This document shows, one piece after another, positions 18,119 to 26,984 of a stretch of DNA of 64,000 bases; position 1 is the first letter of the stretch, and every line of letters begins with the position of its first letter. The notes under the pieces are model-generated. The model made no database searches, was not told the DNA's origin, and saw only the letters and a list, made by a program, of their open reading frames with translations. A program made the translations under genes and the position numbers. The DNA is from CAXBBB01 sp963793245 (GTDB taxonomy: Bacteria; Bacteroidota; Rhodothermia; Rhodothermales; BA12): NCBI GenBank assembly GCA_963793245.1, contig CAWBZG010000005.1, forward strand, positions 620,001-684,000, in the 5' to 3' direction.

Positions 18119-19345
18119 TCAGTAGCTGATGCTGCCCTGGATCGTCGCCCTACTCGCGCCGGTTGCGCCAGGCATCGACGTGGGACGCGCGCTGACGGCT
18201 TCGCTGGCGAGGAGGGCGAAGCAGATGGCCTCTTTCATGTCGCCGTCGACGCCGTAGTCGTCGGTCGTTCGGATGCTCGTATCGGCGAACAGGGCGCGCA
18301 GACTGTCCATCAAGGCGCGATTGTGGCGACCGCCGCCAGAGGCGATCAACACGCCGAGCGAATGCCGGTCGCGGACGAAGCGGGCGTACGCGTCGTGGAT
18401 GCTGTGCGCCGTAAACGCCGTCAGCGTGGCGACGAGCGTGCGCGCCGCTTCTGACTTCGATCCCTCGCCGTCGCCGTCGGACAACTCGGCGTCGTCCATC
18501 AAGCGGGCGACGTAGCGGTCGTCAAACAGTTCGCGCCCCGTCGACTTGGGCGGCGGGCGGTGGAGGTAGTCGAGACGCAGCAAGCGTTCGAGCAGGTCTC
18601 CGTCGGGCTTGACCGACAGCGCGATAGCTCCACCTCGGTCGTACGGCTGTCCAAACAGACGCTGCACCAGTCGGTCGACGATCATGTTGGCTGGGCCGGT
18701 GTCGAACGCGTATACATCGGACGCGTCGCACCCAGCGGGCAAGACCGTCAGGTTGGCGATTCCGCCCAGGTTGAGCAGTCCGCGTGTTTCGCCCGAGTCG
18801 GAGAAGCGCACCCAGTCGAAGTACGGTACGAGCGGTGCGCCCTGCCCGCCCAACGCCATGTCTGCCGCGCGGAAGTCCGAAACGACCGGCACGCCGACGA
18901 GCCGCGACAACGTCGGCCCACTGCCGATCTGAAGTGTACCGCGTGCCGATGTGCCACCGACTGCTTCGGAATCGGGACGTGGAAAGACCGTCTGGCCGTG
19001 CATGCCGACTAAGTCGAGATCGCTCATCGCCAGTCCTGCATCGGCGACGGCGTGACGCACCGCTTCGGCGTAGACGTGGGGCAAGTGCGCGTGTAGCAGC
19101 GTCACCATGCGCACGTCCGACGTATCGACCTGGGCACAGGAGAGCAACGCGGCTTTCAGTCTGTCCGTCATCTCGACGCTGGCGCTGCCTAGCAACTCGG
19201 TCGTCGCATGTCTCCCGCTTCCGACCACTCGCACGCACGCCGCATCGACGCCGTCCAGTGACGTGCCGCTCATCAAGCCGACGACGACGCGTTCGCCTTT
19301 GCGCAGCACCCGAACGAGTGGGTGGTCGGCGTAGAGATCACTCAT
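18119..19345 (-). CDS. anmK: anhydro-N-acetylmuramic acid kinase
   Basis: 408 residues from the ATG at 19345 (MSDLYADH). AnmK phosphorylates 1,6-anhydroMurNAc released by lytic transglycosylases, feeding cell-wall recycling. Seen: VVGLMSGTSLDGVDAACV at the N-terminus (phosphate-binding ASKHA loop), VGMHGQTVFP, LQIGSGPTLS, VVSDFRAADMALGGQGAPLVP, LNLGGIANLTV, FDTGPANMIVD, and the second nucleotide motif SGGGRHN. The start overlaps the end of the TPR gene by 8 bases, so the two are coupled. The window also holds a transglycosylase-like protein that could supply the substrate. Confidence 0.95.
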   Translation of the reverse strand: MSDLYADHPLVRVLRKGERVVVGLMSGTSLDGVDAACVRVVGSGRHATTELLGSASVEMTDRLKAALLSCAQVDTSDVRMVTLLHAHLPHVYAEAVRHAVADAGLAMSDLDLVGMHGQTVFPRPDSEAVGGTSARGTLQIGSGPTLSRLVGVPVVSDFRAADMALGGQGAPLVPYFDWVRFSDSGETRGLLNLGGIANLTVLPAGCDASDVYAFDTGPANMIVDRLVQRLFGQPYDRGGAIALSVKPDGDLLERLLRLDYLHRPPPKSTGRELFDDRYVARLMDDAELSDGDGEGSKSEAARTLVATLTAFTAHSIHDAYARFVRDRHSLGVLIASGGGRHNRALMDSLRALFADTSIRTTDDYGVDGDMKEAICFALLASEAVSARPTSMPGATGASRATIQGSISY

Positions 19346-20471
19346 AGCCCATCGCGCGGAGCCGGGCGGCCTGGGCACGGAACGCGTCGGCGGCGTCGGG
19401 CTGCTCGCTCGCCTGACGGTCGAACAGGCGCGCGGCTTCGCCCCGTATGGCGTCGGCGCGATCGGGCTGCTGCTGGGCGAGTCGCTCGAACACGCGCGCG
19501 GCTTCGTCGGCGTTACCCTGGGCGGCGAAAATGCGGCCCATCGTCGGCGAGACCATGTCGTCGATGTCGTCTTCCAGGCGCGGCGGGGGGATCGAGTCGA
19601 GGTCGGGGCGCGGACGCATCCGGCCTGCCGAGTTGAGATCGGCGATCAAATCGTCCAGGTCGAGATCGGCGGGGACGCTCGGCTCGCTCGCAACAGGCGC
19701 AGGAATCGGCGCGTCGTCTAGTGCCATGCGCCCCCAACCGCTCGGCGGCGTCGGAGGCGGCAGGTCGGTGGGCAGAGAGGGAGCGTTCGGTTCGGGCGTG
19801 TCGTCCGTCTCGAACGATTGGGTGCGGAATGCATCGGCCAGACGTGAGGCAAACGGCGCGTCGAACGCTTTCGACGTCGTGTTGAGTCCGGGCGGCGGTG
19901 GCGGAGGCGGTGGCAGATCGTCGTCCTCAATCGGCCTAACCGGATGCGTCTGCTGAGGACGCGGAGGCTCTGGGATCGGCTGCTCGGCAGGCGGCGACGC
20001 ATAGTCGCCCAGCCGGATCGGACGCAGCGGAGCAAGCGGTGCCGACTCCATCGGCGCAGCGGCAGGCTGGGGACGCGTCGGCAATTCGGGCGCCGGGTCA
20101 GGCGGTGCCGGACGACTGACGAACGGCTCGGGACGCGGAACGGGCTTGGTGCGCGCCTGAGGCGGAGCGGGTGCGGGTTCAGGCTTCGGCTCAGGCGTCG
20201 GTGTCATCGACCGCAACGTCGCAATCACACGCGTCGACCGCAGCACGCCTGCCCGCGCCATGTCGAGGTCGGGCATCAGCAGCGAGACCGTCTGCCACGC
20301 CGAGAGCGCGTCGGGCCAGCGGTGCAGCGCCTCGCACGCCTGGGCGTAGAGCACGTGGCCGGGCGCGTAGGCCGGGGCGTCCCGCAGTAGGCGGGACAGC
20401 ACGTTAGCGGCTTGGGCCGCATCGCCGCGCGTCATCAGCGCAAACGCGTGTTCGATCTGAGGAGCGGCCAT
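19338..20471 (-). CDS. TPR-like protein with long proline-rich region
   Basis: 377 residues from the ATG at 20471 (MAAPQIEHAFALM). Residues 1-90 form two to three TPR-like helical repeats (HAFALMTRGDAAQAANVL, APGHVLYAQACEALHRW). Residues 95-275 are extremely rich in proline, including a run of seven prolines. The C-terminal 90 residues again form TPR-like helices (GRIFAAQGNADEAARVFERL). No signal peptide. It is probably a scaffold protein. A TACCTTTG box lies 24 bases upstream. The 3' end overlaps anmK. Confidence 0.7.
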   Translation of the reverse strand: MAAPQIEHAFALMTRGDAAQAANVLSRLLRDAPAYAPGHVLYAQACEALHRWPDALSAWQTVSLLMPDLDMARAGVLRSTRVIATLRSMTPTPEPKPEPAPAPPQARTKPVPRPEPFVSRPAPPDPAPELPTRPQPAAAPMESAPLAPLRPIRLGDYASPPAEQPIPEPPRPQQTHPVRPIEDDDLPPPPPPPPGLNTTSKAFDAPFASRLADAFRTQSFETDDTPEPNAPSLPTDLPPPTPPSGWGRMALDDAPIPAPVASEPSVPADLDLDDLIADLNSAGRMRPRPDLDSIPPPRLEDDIDDMVSPTMGRIFAAQGNADEAARVFERLAQQQPDRADAIRGEAARLFDRQASEQPDAADAFRAQAARLRAMGYE

Positions 20472-20495
20472 ATCGGAGGCGGGTGGGCGTGGGGA

Positions 20496-20503
20496 CAAAG
20501 GTA
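20496..20503 (-). promoter_or_regulatory. Bacteroidota-type -7 box (TACCTTTG) before the TPR gene
   Basis: The minus strand reads TACCTTTG, a perfect TAnnTTTG match, ending 24 bases before the ATG at 20471. It lies in the short gap after the GT2 gene, implying a start of transcription for the TPR-anmK pair. Confidence 0.6.
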
Positions 20504-20524
20504 CGCACTGCCCTGCCTGAGCGT

Positions 20525-22135
20525 TCACCCGCCCACGGCCACCAGCGGCGGTCGTTTCAGATTCCACCACGTCAACGTCACGAATCCGGCAGCGAAGAGC
20601 GCCTGAAACGGGACGGCCACCCACGCGCCCGTCGCCACGACGACGACCAGTCCGGCCAGCGCGTAGAGGGCAACCAAGCCTTCCACCCAGACGACCAGCC
20701 CGTGCGTGCGTCGGACGTAGCTTGGCCGCGCTTTCGTTCTAGCGCCATCGCCCGATGCACCGTCACCTTGGGCCAGCGACACACCGCACGTCGCGCCGTC
20801 GCCGGACGAGAGCGCGATGTGCGGTAGGCCGTCGCCTGCGAACGACAGACCGGCGCTCGATCCGATGCGATACTTGGGCGTGCGGACGAACCCGGTTTTG
20901 TGTCCGCGCCACGCGTCGAATAGGGCGAGCGTGTTGCTCAGCGCCAGCCCGGACGTGCTCGCCATGTAGAGCGGGAGCCACAGCAGGCGACGCGGCCAGT
21001 CGGGGTAGAGGTGCCGCTGCGCTACGACCTGAGCCAGCCCGAACCCGGCGAATCCGACCAGCCCCAGGCTCATCAGTCCGAAGTAGACCGGCCCTGGCCC
21101 CATGCCTGCCGAGCGCGCCCACGTCACGACCGGATGCAGCAGCAGCGCGCCGAGTACGAACGGGAAGACAACGTGGGCCGTCAAGTGCAGCATACCGTAC
21201 GTCTTCTGCCGAGCCGACACGTCGCCGCGTAGCAGCGGGCCGACGAGTTTGCGCGCGGTCTCGGCGGCGCCTTTGGTCCAGCGAAACTGCTGCTGCCGAA
21301 GCGCCGACATGTCGATGGGCAGTTCGGCGGGGACTTCGATGGGGTCGACGTAGCGTAGGCGCCAGCCGCTGAGTTGCGCGCGATAGCTCAGATCGAGGTC
21401 TTCGGTCAGCGTGTCGTGACTCCATCCGCCCGCCGCGTCGATGCACGCGCGCCGCCACACGCCTGCCGTTCCGTTGAAGTTGAGCATCAGCCCCTCCTCG
21501 TCGCGGACGCGCTGTTCGAGCGCGAAGTGCGCGTCGAGTCCCATCGCCTGGACGCGCGTCAGCAGCGAGTAGTCGGGATTGAGGTGGCCCCATCGCGCCT
21601 GGACGAGTCCCACGTCGGGCGCGTCGAACCCGGCGACGGCGCGCGTCAGGAAGTCGGCGTCGGGGACGAAATCGGCGTCGAAGATGGCGACTAAGTCGGC
21701 GTCGCTCTGCTCCAATCCGTGTTGTAACGCACCAGCTTTGTAGCCTTCGCGCCCATCGCGACGGACGTGGGCGATCCGAAGTCCCATCGCCTGCCACCGC
21801 GCTACGCTCCGCGCTACGACAGCGGACGTATCGTCGGTCGAATCGTCGAGTACCTGCACGTCCATCCGGTCGCGTGGATAATCGAGTTGGGCGACGGCGT
21901 CGATCAGCCGGTCGGCGACGAAGGCTTCGTTGTAGAGCGGAAGCTGGACCGTCACACGCGGTAGATCGGGCGTCACTCGGGGTCGCGAGGGCGGAACGCC
22001 GGGCTGCTGCCGCTCCATCCCTATTGCTTTGATCGACAGGATCAGCAGATGGATGCCGAACACCAACAGGACGGCCATGCAGACGGCGTAGACGGCGGCG
22101 GCGACGGTGACGAGGTAGGGCAGCAAGGCCGTCAT
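20525..22135 (-). CDS. processive family-2 glycosyltransferase (cellulose-synthase-like)
   Basis: 536 residues in the membrane. An N-terminal membrane segment (about 5-35) precedes the GT-A domain. The signature of processive beta-glycosyltransferases is complete: VQVLDDSTDDT, IFDADFVPD (DxD), TEDLDLSYRAQ (ED), and QQQFRW (QxxRW). Several C-terminal membrane helices follow (about 315-345, 355-380, 395-415, 485-535), split by a polar insert about 415-470. This is the pattern of CESA-like enzymes that make beta-glucans, hyaluronan-like polymers or transfer glucose to lipids. No bcs-type partners are nearby, so the product is unknown. Confidence 0.85.
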   Translation of the reverse strand: MTALLPYLVTVAAAVYAVCMAVLLVFGIHLLILSIKAIGMERQQPGVPPSRPRVTPDLPRVTVQLPLYNEAFVADRLIDAVAQLDYPRDRMDVQVLDDSTDDTSAVVARSVARWQAMGLRIAHVRRDGREGYKAGALQHGLEQSDADLVAIFDADFVPDADFLTRAVAGFDAPDVGLVQARWGHLNPDYSLLTRVQAMGLDAHFALEQRVRDEEGLMLNFNGTAGVWRRACIDAAGGWSHDTLTEDLDLSYRAQLSGWRLRYVDPIEVPAELPIDMSALRQQQFRWTKGAAETARKLVGPLLRGDVSARQKTYGMLHLTAHVVFPFVLGALLLHPVVTWARSAGMGPGPVYFGLMSLGLVGFAGFGLAQVVAQRHLYPDWPRRLLWLPLYMASTSGLALSNTLALFDAWRGHKTGFVRTPKYRIGSSAGLSFAGDGLPHIALSSGDGATCGVSLAQGDGASGDGARTKARPSYVRRTHGLVVWVEGLVALYALAGLVVVVATGAWVAVPFQALFAAGFVTLTWWNLKRPPLVAVGG

Positions 22136-22285
22136 GCAGGAGGTAGTAACAAGCGGCTACGCTACGACCGCGAAGACGCACGGGCAAGCACTGCACAGGG
22201 CTTTCGCACGACGGAGGCCGGATGTGATGGCGGCGTGAGATGTCGGACAACTGTCGGAGTCATCGTCGAATGACCATCTCGCGCT

Positions 22286-22317
22286 GACCTGGCAGGTCGT
22301 AGGCGATCTGCCAGGTC
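22286..22317. repeat. inverted-repeat hairpin (ACCTG..CAGGT type), copy 1
   Basis: GACCTGGCAG (22286-22295) pairs perfectly with CTGCCAGGTC (22308-22317), loop GTCGTAGGCGAT. No T-run. It lies 11 bases beyond the aldo/keto reductase stop. The left arm plus loop is nearly identical to the terminator at 29201-29237. Confidence 0.7.
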
Positions 22318-22328
22318 TCCACACTAGC

Positions 22329-23266
22329 TCACGGCATCGGCGCGGTCGCTGCGGCGAAGAGGCGATACCAATCGTCCGGATCCAGCGCGACGCCTGCGGC
22401 CTGGGCAGCAGCGCGGAGACGCTCGGGTGTAGTGGTGCCAACGACGGGCGTGATTCCGGCGCGTGTCAGCCACGCCAGTGCAATCGCCTCGCGCGACGCG
22501 TGGTACCGCTCAGACAGTTCGGCGACGAGACCTGCGATGCTACGCGCTCTTTCGCTCGCATCGTCCGGCGGCCAGGCGACGTGTCCCTTCGCCAACGGCG
22601 ACCACGCCTGCAACTCGACGTCCACCGACTGCGCATCGGCCCGCGCGTCAGACGCTCCGGTCCACGGCTGGGGCGCGTCTGCTCGGTTATACCAGGTCGC
22701 CTCCGAAAGCGCGCCCGGATGGAGCAGGCTCACCTCGATCTGATGCACCTTCCACGGCACGTCGGCGACGGCTCGCAGCGCCTGAAAATGAGACGCCGGA
22801 TAGTTGCTCACGCCGAACGCCGCCACCTTCCCCGACGCATGGAGCGATTCGAGAGCCTGAGCCGTGTCGGACGGATGCGCCAGCGGATCGGGGCGATGGA
22901 GCAACAGCACGTCGATCTGCTCGACCTGCAACCGCTGCAAACTCGCCTCGACCGCAGACGTCACGTAGCCCGCCGACAGATCGTAGCGCACACCGCCTCG
23001 CCCTCGCCCTCGGGCAGGACGATTCCGCACTTGGTCTGGATCTCGATTTGGGCGCGCAGGTCGGGCCGCTCGGCGAGAACTTGCCCGAACACGCTTTCGG
23101 ACTTGCCGCGCGTGTAGATGTCGGCGTGGTCGAAGCGGGTGATACCGCAATCGAGCGCGGTGTCGACGAGGGCGTGGGCGCGTCGGACAACGTCGTCGGT
23201 CAGCGGCGAAGCGTCCCACGTGCCGCCCAGGTTCATGCAGCCGTAGATCAGCGGGGAGTCGGGCAT
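22329..23266 (-). pseudogene. aldo/keto reductase, frame interrupted once
   Basis: Two adjoining frames together make one NAD(P)H-dependent aldo/keto reductase. The first (from ATG 23266) gives MPDSPLIYGCMNLGGTW, FDHADIYTRGKSE (catalytic Asp and Tyr), and QTKCGIVLPEG (Lys). The second continues with VRYDLSAGYV, VEQIDVLLLHRPD (catalytic His), AFGVSNYPASHF and TPVVGTTTPERL to the stop at 22329. The junction is GCGCACACCGC at 22986-22996; one missing or two extra bases there restore a protein of about 312 residues. All catalytic residues are intact, which argues against old decay. It lies downstream of pdxH and a GNAT gene. Confidence 0.85.
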
Positions 23267-23293
23267 CGGAATAGGTTCGGGTGAGCGGCGAAA

Positions 23294-23752
23294 CTAGCGA
23301 CTCGGCAGGACGCGGTGCAGAACGGAATACGTCGGCGCGTACCCTTGCCGCTCGTACCACTCCGCAGCGTCAGCATTACCTGCGCGAACGACGAGCGTCA
23401 CGACTTCGGCGCCGTGGTGCTGCATCCACGCGTGCGCTCGGTCGAGAAGCTGGGCGCCTATTCCAGCCTTCTGATGCCGCTCAGCGACAAACAGGTAGCC
23501 GATGGCGCCTTCGGTTGCCTTGACCGATGCGGTGCACAACCCGGCAGCAACGCCGTCGACACGAGCGATTTCGATCCGAAACGGTCCGCGTGCGCGCTCG
23601 GCGGCGAAGCGGCTGTGCCATACGGCGGAAAGGTGCGCGCGCTCGGCTTCGGGCTGGGCGACGATGCTGACCTGTTGGTCTATGAACGCCTGCCACAGCG
23701 ACGCCACGTCATCGGACAGATCATCGGCATCGGGCGTCTCAAACGTCGTCAC
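23294..23752 (-). CDS. GNAT-family N-acetyltransferase
   Basis: 152 residues. The acetyl-CoA-binding signature is visible as LFVAERHQKAGIGAQLLDRA (the Q/RxxGxG/A loop reads QKAGIGA). It is preceded by IEIARVDGVAAGLC and followed by VTLVVRAGNADAAEWYERQGY, the typical GNAT motif B. The substrate (a small molecule or protein amine) is not predictable. The ATG overlaps the stop of pdxH by 4 bases, indicating translational coupling. The aldo/keto reductase follows after 27 bases. Confidence 0.87.
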   Translation of the reverse strand: MTTFETPDADDLSDDVASLWQAFIDQQVSIVAQPEAERAHLSAVWHSRFAAERARGPFRIEIARVDGVAAGLCTASVKATEGAIGYLFVAERHQKAGIGAQLLDRAHAWMQHHGAEVVTLVVRAGNADAAEWYERQGYAPTYSVLHRVLPSR

Positions 23753-24393
23753 GGTGCCAGACGCGAGCGCACCCAGCCCTCACCATCGCGGACGTAAAGC
23801 AGGCGATCGTGTAGCCGATTGGGGCGGCCCTGCCAGAACTCGATCTCTCTTGGGACTACGCGATAGCCTCCCCACCCTTCGGGGCGCGGCACATCCGAAC
23901 CTTCGGGATAGGCAGCCTGAGTTTGCGAGAGACGGGCTTCCAATTCGGCACGCGTGACCCGAGTGCTTTGCGGCGAGACGAGGGCACCGATGCGACTCCC
24001 GTGCGGGCGGCTCGCGAAGTAGGCGTCGCTCTCACCCGCCGCGATGCGCGACACGTCACCCTCGATGCGAACCTGCCGTTCGAGCGGCGGCCACCAGAAC
24101 ACGAGCGCGGCCTTGCCTACCGTGTCGAGCGCACGTCCCTTTCGGCTGTCGTAGTTGGTGTAGAACACAAATCCGCGCGCATCGGCGCCTTTGAGCAGCA
24201 CGATCCGAGCCGATGGCGCACCGTCTGCGTCGACGGTCGCGAGTGTCATCGCGTTGGCCTCGCTCACGCCGTCGTGCGCCTGAGCATCGGCGAACCAAGC
24301 GGCGAACTGCTCCAATGGATCAGACGAAGCCGACTCCTCATCGAGCGCGCTCTGTTCGTACGATTGGCGAAGAGCAGCGGCGTCGATAGACAT
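23749..24393 (-). CDS. pdxH: pyridoxamine/pyridoxine 5'-phosphate oxidase
   Basis: 214 residues from the ATG at 24393 (MSIDAAALRQSYEQSAL), the usual family start and length. An FMN-dependent oxidase that makes pyridoxal 5'-phosphate, the cofactor of two other enzymes in this window. Seen: EANAMTLATVDADGAPSARIV, GFVFYTNYDSRKG, FWWPPLERQVRIEG, YFASRPHGSRIGAL, and C-terminal EFWQGRPNRLHDRL with WVRSRLAP. The longer frame (to 24621) is antisense-like and rejected. The gene is coupled to the GNAT gene. Confidence 0.96.
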   Translation of the reverse strand: MSIDAAALRQSYEQSALDEESASSDPLEQFAAWFADAQAHDGVSEANAMTLATVDADGAPSARIVLLKGADARGFVFYTNYDSRKGRALDTVGKAALVFWWPPLERQVRIEGDVSRIAAGESDAYFASRPHGSRIGALVSPQSTRVTRAELEARLSQTQAAYPEGSDVPRPEGWGGYRVVPREIEFWQGRPNRLHDRLLYVRDGEGWVRSRLAP

Positions 24394-24451
24394 AGCGTTG
24401 GAGGCGACGAGTGGAGCATCGGATAACGCCGAGCGTCGGCTGCGGCTCCAC

Positions 24452-24883
24452 TCAGGCCGTCTTGCGGCGCTGTTGGTCCTCATCGGCGGGATCGCGAAGC
24501 GCCGGAGGAAGCTCGGTGCGTCCAAGCGTGTCGAGCACCTCGTCCATCGTCGTGCAGACACGGGCATGTTTTCCGCGACGCCGTTCGAGCGTGGCGAATA
24601 GCTTGGCGATGACAAAGACATTGTCCCGCTCGCCGTAAAACACGTCGATTCCGCCTGGATCCTCCAAAACCGCCTCGAGAAGCGGCGACAGATCCTCAGG
24701 CAAAATGATGATCTCAGTCGCCTGCGTGCAATCCCAGATCACGGTCATGTTGTCGTGCCAGTCGGCATCGGAGCGCAACTCTTCGAGAGCGGCCAGCTTA
24801 CTGTCGCGATCTACGCGCCCTTTCACCCACAAACGGGCGAGCGATTCCTCTGGGACTATGCGGTACTGACAGAAACGAGGCAT
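24452..24883 (-). CDS. WDC-motif small protein (STAS/SpoIIAA-like), paralogue B
   Basis: 143 residues from the ATG at 24883 (MPRFCQYRIVPEE). It is a close relative of the next gene upstream (24947-25390) and a distant one of 10505-10903. Shared features: YRIVPE, ARLWVKG, DADW, VIWDCTQATEI, LPEDLSPLLEAV, VFYGERD, AKLFATLERRRGKHARVC, and LRDPAD near the end. No signal or membrane segment. The fold is probably an alternating beta-alpha STAS-like domain (inference). It lies in the run fliI - C - B - pdxH with gaps of 58-69 bases. The leader is AT-rich. Function unknown. Confidence 0.75.
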   Translation of the reverse strand: MPRFCQYRIVPEESLARLWVKGRVDRDSKLAALEELRSDADWHDNMTVIWDCTQATEIIILPEDLSPLLEAVLEDPGGIDVFYGERDNVFVIAKLFATLERRRGKHARVCTTMDEVLDTLGRTELPPALRDPADEDQQRRKTA

Positions 24884-24946
24884 AAGACAGTGACCAAATA
24901 GATACAAGAGTCTATGCTATCTCTACAGATTTGGTCCTGTACGCAC

Positions 24947-25390
24947 TCACGACCCCACCCTTCGCATCGAAGGATACACCGGTTTGTCGGCTGGATCGCG
25001 CAGTGCAGTCGGTAAACTGTCACGTCCGAGAGCGGTGAGCACGTCTGCCATGGTTTCGCATACGTGCGCGCGACGCCCCTTACGACGCTCAAGAAGCGCG
25101 AACAACTTGGCGACCCCATATGCAATGTGCCGATTTCCGTAGAATAGATCCATTCCGTCTTCCTCAGTAATGAGGTTGAGCAAGGCAGGTATATCGGTTG
25201 GCGCTAGAATCACTGCCGTGTCGCGCATGCAGTCCCAGATGACATACAAGCCTGGCTTCCAGAGTGGATCGGAGCGAAACGCGTGGATAACAGCCATTTT
25301 GAGCTTGGCCGTAGCATGGCCTTCCAGCCAGATGCGGGCGATGTTTTCGTCAGGGACGATGGCATAGCGAAAGGAACCGGACTCTTTCAT
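24947..25390 (-). CDS. WDC-motif small protein (STAS/SpoIIAA-like), paralogue C
   Basis: 147 residues. It aligns with paralogue B along nearly its full length: YAIVPDENIARIWLEG, RSDPLW, VIWDCMRDTAV, LAPTDIPALLNL, LFYGNRH, AKLFALLERRKGRRAHVC, TALRDPAD. The tandem arrangement in the same orientation indicates duplication. The WDC tripeptide and the RR/GR-x-HVC strand are the strongest conserved points, so a buried cysteine or a partner-binding face is likely (inference). The 70 bases before the ATG are strikingly AT-rich (TTTTTATAG) compared with the GC-rich genome. Confidence 0.75.
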   Translation of the reverse strand: MKESGSFRYAIVPDENIARIWLEGHATAKLKMAVIHAFRSDPLWKPGLYVIWDCMRDTAVILAPTDIPALLNLITEEDGMDLFYGNRHIAYGVAKLFALLERRKGRRAHVCETMADVLTALGRDSLPTALRDPADKPVYPSMRRVGS

Positions 25391-25459
25391 AAATAAATCT
25401 ATAAAAACGAACCTATAGGAACATACACCCTCGCTAGGCCGAGGAGTTCTCGCGGAGCA

Positions 25460-26785
25460 TCACGAACCGGTTCCTACGAGCGCGCGCAGACGGTCGGCGG
25501 AATCAGGAGTGTCGTCACCGTGCGAGGGTTGGCGGAGGAAGGCGTTGAGAGCGTTTCGAGCGGATACCGCGCGGTCGACGTTGGCGTCGCTGCCTTTGAC
25601 GTAGGCGCCGATGCGGATCAGGTCTTCGGCCTCGCGATAGTCGGCGAGCAGGCGGCGGGCAGTTTGAGCGTTGGCGACGTGATCGGGCGTAGCGACGCGC
25701 CCCATCGTCCGGCTGACGCTCTGCAAGATGTCGATGGCCGGATAATGCCCCTCGTGCGCCAGCTTGCGCGACAAGACGACGTGTCCGTCCAGAATGCCTC
25801 GGACGGCGTCGGCGACGGGTTCGTTCATGTCGTCGCCGTCGACGAGGACGGTGAACAGGCCGGTGATCGTGCCCGTCTCGCCCGGTCCGGCGCGTTCGAG
25901 CAAACGGGGCAGTAGGGCGAAGACGCTGGGCGTGTATCCGCGCGTCGTCGGCGGTTCTCCTACGGCCAGACCGACTTCGCGCTGCGCCATCGCAGTACGC
26001 GTGACGCTGTCCATCATCAGCAGCACGTCTTTGCCCTGATCGCGGAAATATTCGGCGACGGCCATCGCCGTGAAGCCGCCTTTTACCCGGCTCATCGCTG
26101 CCTGATCGCTCGTGACGGCAATCACCACGCTCCGCGCCAACCCCTCAGGTCCCAGGCTGTCCTCGACGAACTCGCGGACTTCGCGCCCACGCTCGCCGAT
26201 CAGCGCGATCACGTTTATATCAGCCGTCGTCTGCCGCGCCATCGTGCCCATCAGCGTGCTCTTGCCGACACCCGACCCGGCAAAGATGCCGATGCGCTGC
26301 CCCTTGCCCAGCGTCAAGAATCCGTCGACGGCGCGAATGCCCGTGTGCAGCGGCTCGTCGATCAGGCGGCGCGAAAGCGCAGCGGGCGGATCGCGGTGCA
26401 GCGGTGCCGGTGTGCCTTTGGGCAGCGGTCCCTTGCCGTCGATGGGCTGACCGCGCGCGTCGAGCACGCGCCCCAGCAGCGCGTCGCTCACCTCGACGGC
26501 CAACGGCAATCCGGCGCGTTCGACCAGGCTCCCGGCGCGCAGGCCATGCGTTTCTTCGAGCGGCATCAGAATCGTCGTCCTTCCCCGCACACCGACGACT
26601 TCAGCGGATACGAAGCGTCCGTCAGGCGCGTCGCCCTCGTGGACGTAGCACAACTCACCGACCGAAGCGCCCACATCCGACGCCTCGACGAGCAGTCCGA
26701 CGGCGCTCTGCACACGCCCGAATCGACGATCAGCGGCAGGCGCAATCTGTTCGAGACACGAGCGGAGAAAGGGGAAGTCGGACAT
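25460..26785 (-). CDS. fliI: FliI/YscN-family type III export ATPase
   Basis: 441 residues from the ATG at 26785 (MSDFPFLRSCLEQ); the longer frame adds 50 unrelated residues. Hexameric ATPase that powers flagellar or type III protein export at the inner membrane. Seen: LGRVLDARGQPIDGKGPL, RAVDGFLTLGKGQRIGIF, Walker A AGSGVGKST (169-177), IGERGREVREF, Walker B VLLMMDSVTR, and AQREVGLAVGEPP. These features separate it from F-type beta subunits. It is isolated: no other flagellar or secretion gene is in the window. The next genes are the two WDC-motif proteins. It is divergent from the lipoprotein cassette. Confidence 0.92.
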   Translation of the reverse strand: MSDFPFLRSCLEQIAPAADRRFGRVQSAVGLLVEASDVGASVGELCYVHEGDAPDGRFVSAEVVGVRGRTTILMPLEETHGLRAGSLVERAGLPLAVEVSDALLGRVLDARGQPIDGKGPLPKGTPAPLHRDPPAALSRRLIDEPLHTGIRAVDGFLTLGKGQRIGIFAGSGVGKSTLMGTMARQTTADINVIALIGERGREVREFVEDSLGPEGLARSVVIAVTSDQAAMSRVKGGFTAMAVAEYFRDQGKDVLLMMDSVTRTAMAQREVGLAVGEPPTTRGYTPSVFALLPRLLERAGPGETGTITGLFTVLVDGDDMNEPVADAVRGILDGHVVLSRKLAHEGHYPAIDILQSVSRTMGRVATPDHVANAQTARRLLADYREAEDLIRIGAYVKGSDANVDRAVSARNALNAFLRQPSHGDDTPDSADRLRALVGTGS

Positions 26786-26984
26786 GACCACGTTTAGTGC
26801 CAGGATCGCGCCGAACGACAGGAGGACGCGTCGGCGGCGGTTTGCGCAGAGGCGCGGCACATCTTGCCCGTGTACGAGGCAATGTGACTGAGTAGAATGT
26901 GAGGATGCCGCAAAGCAAGCTCCCTCTCTTCTCACTCTGCTTACGTTTGATTATACTGGATAGATCGTTTACACCAGCATTGCC

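Noticed and set aside
25429..25444. CCTCG/CGAGG hairpin between fliI and the next WDC gene
   Set aside because: Five-base stem without a T-run; too weak to call a terminator.
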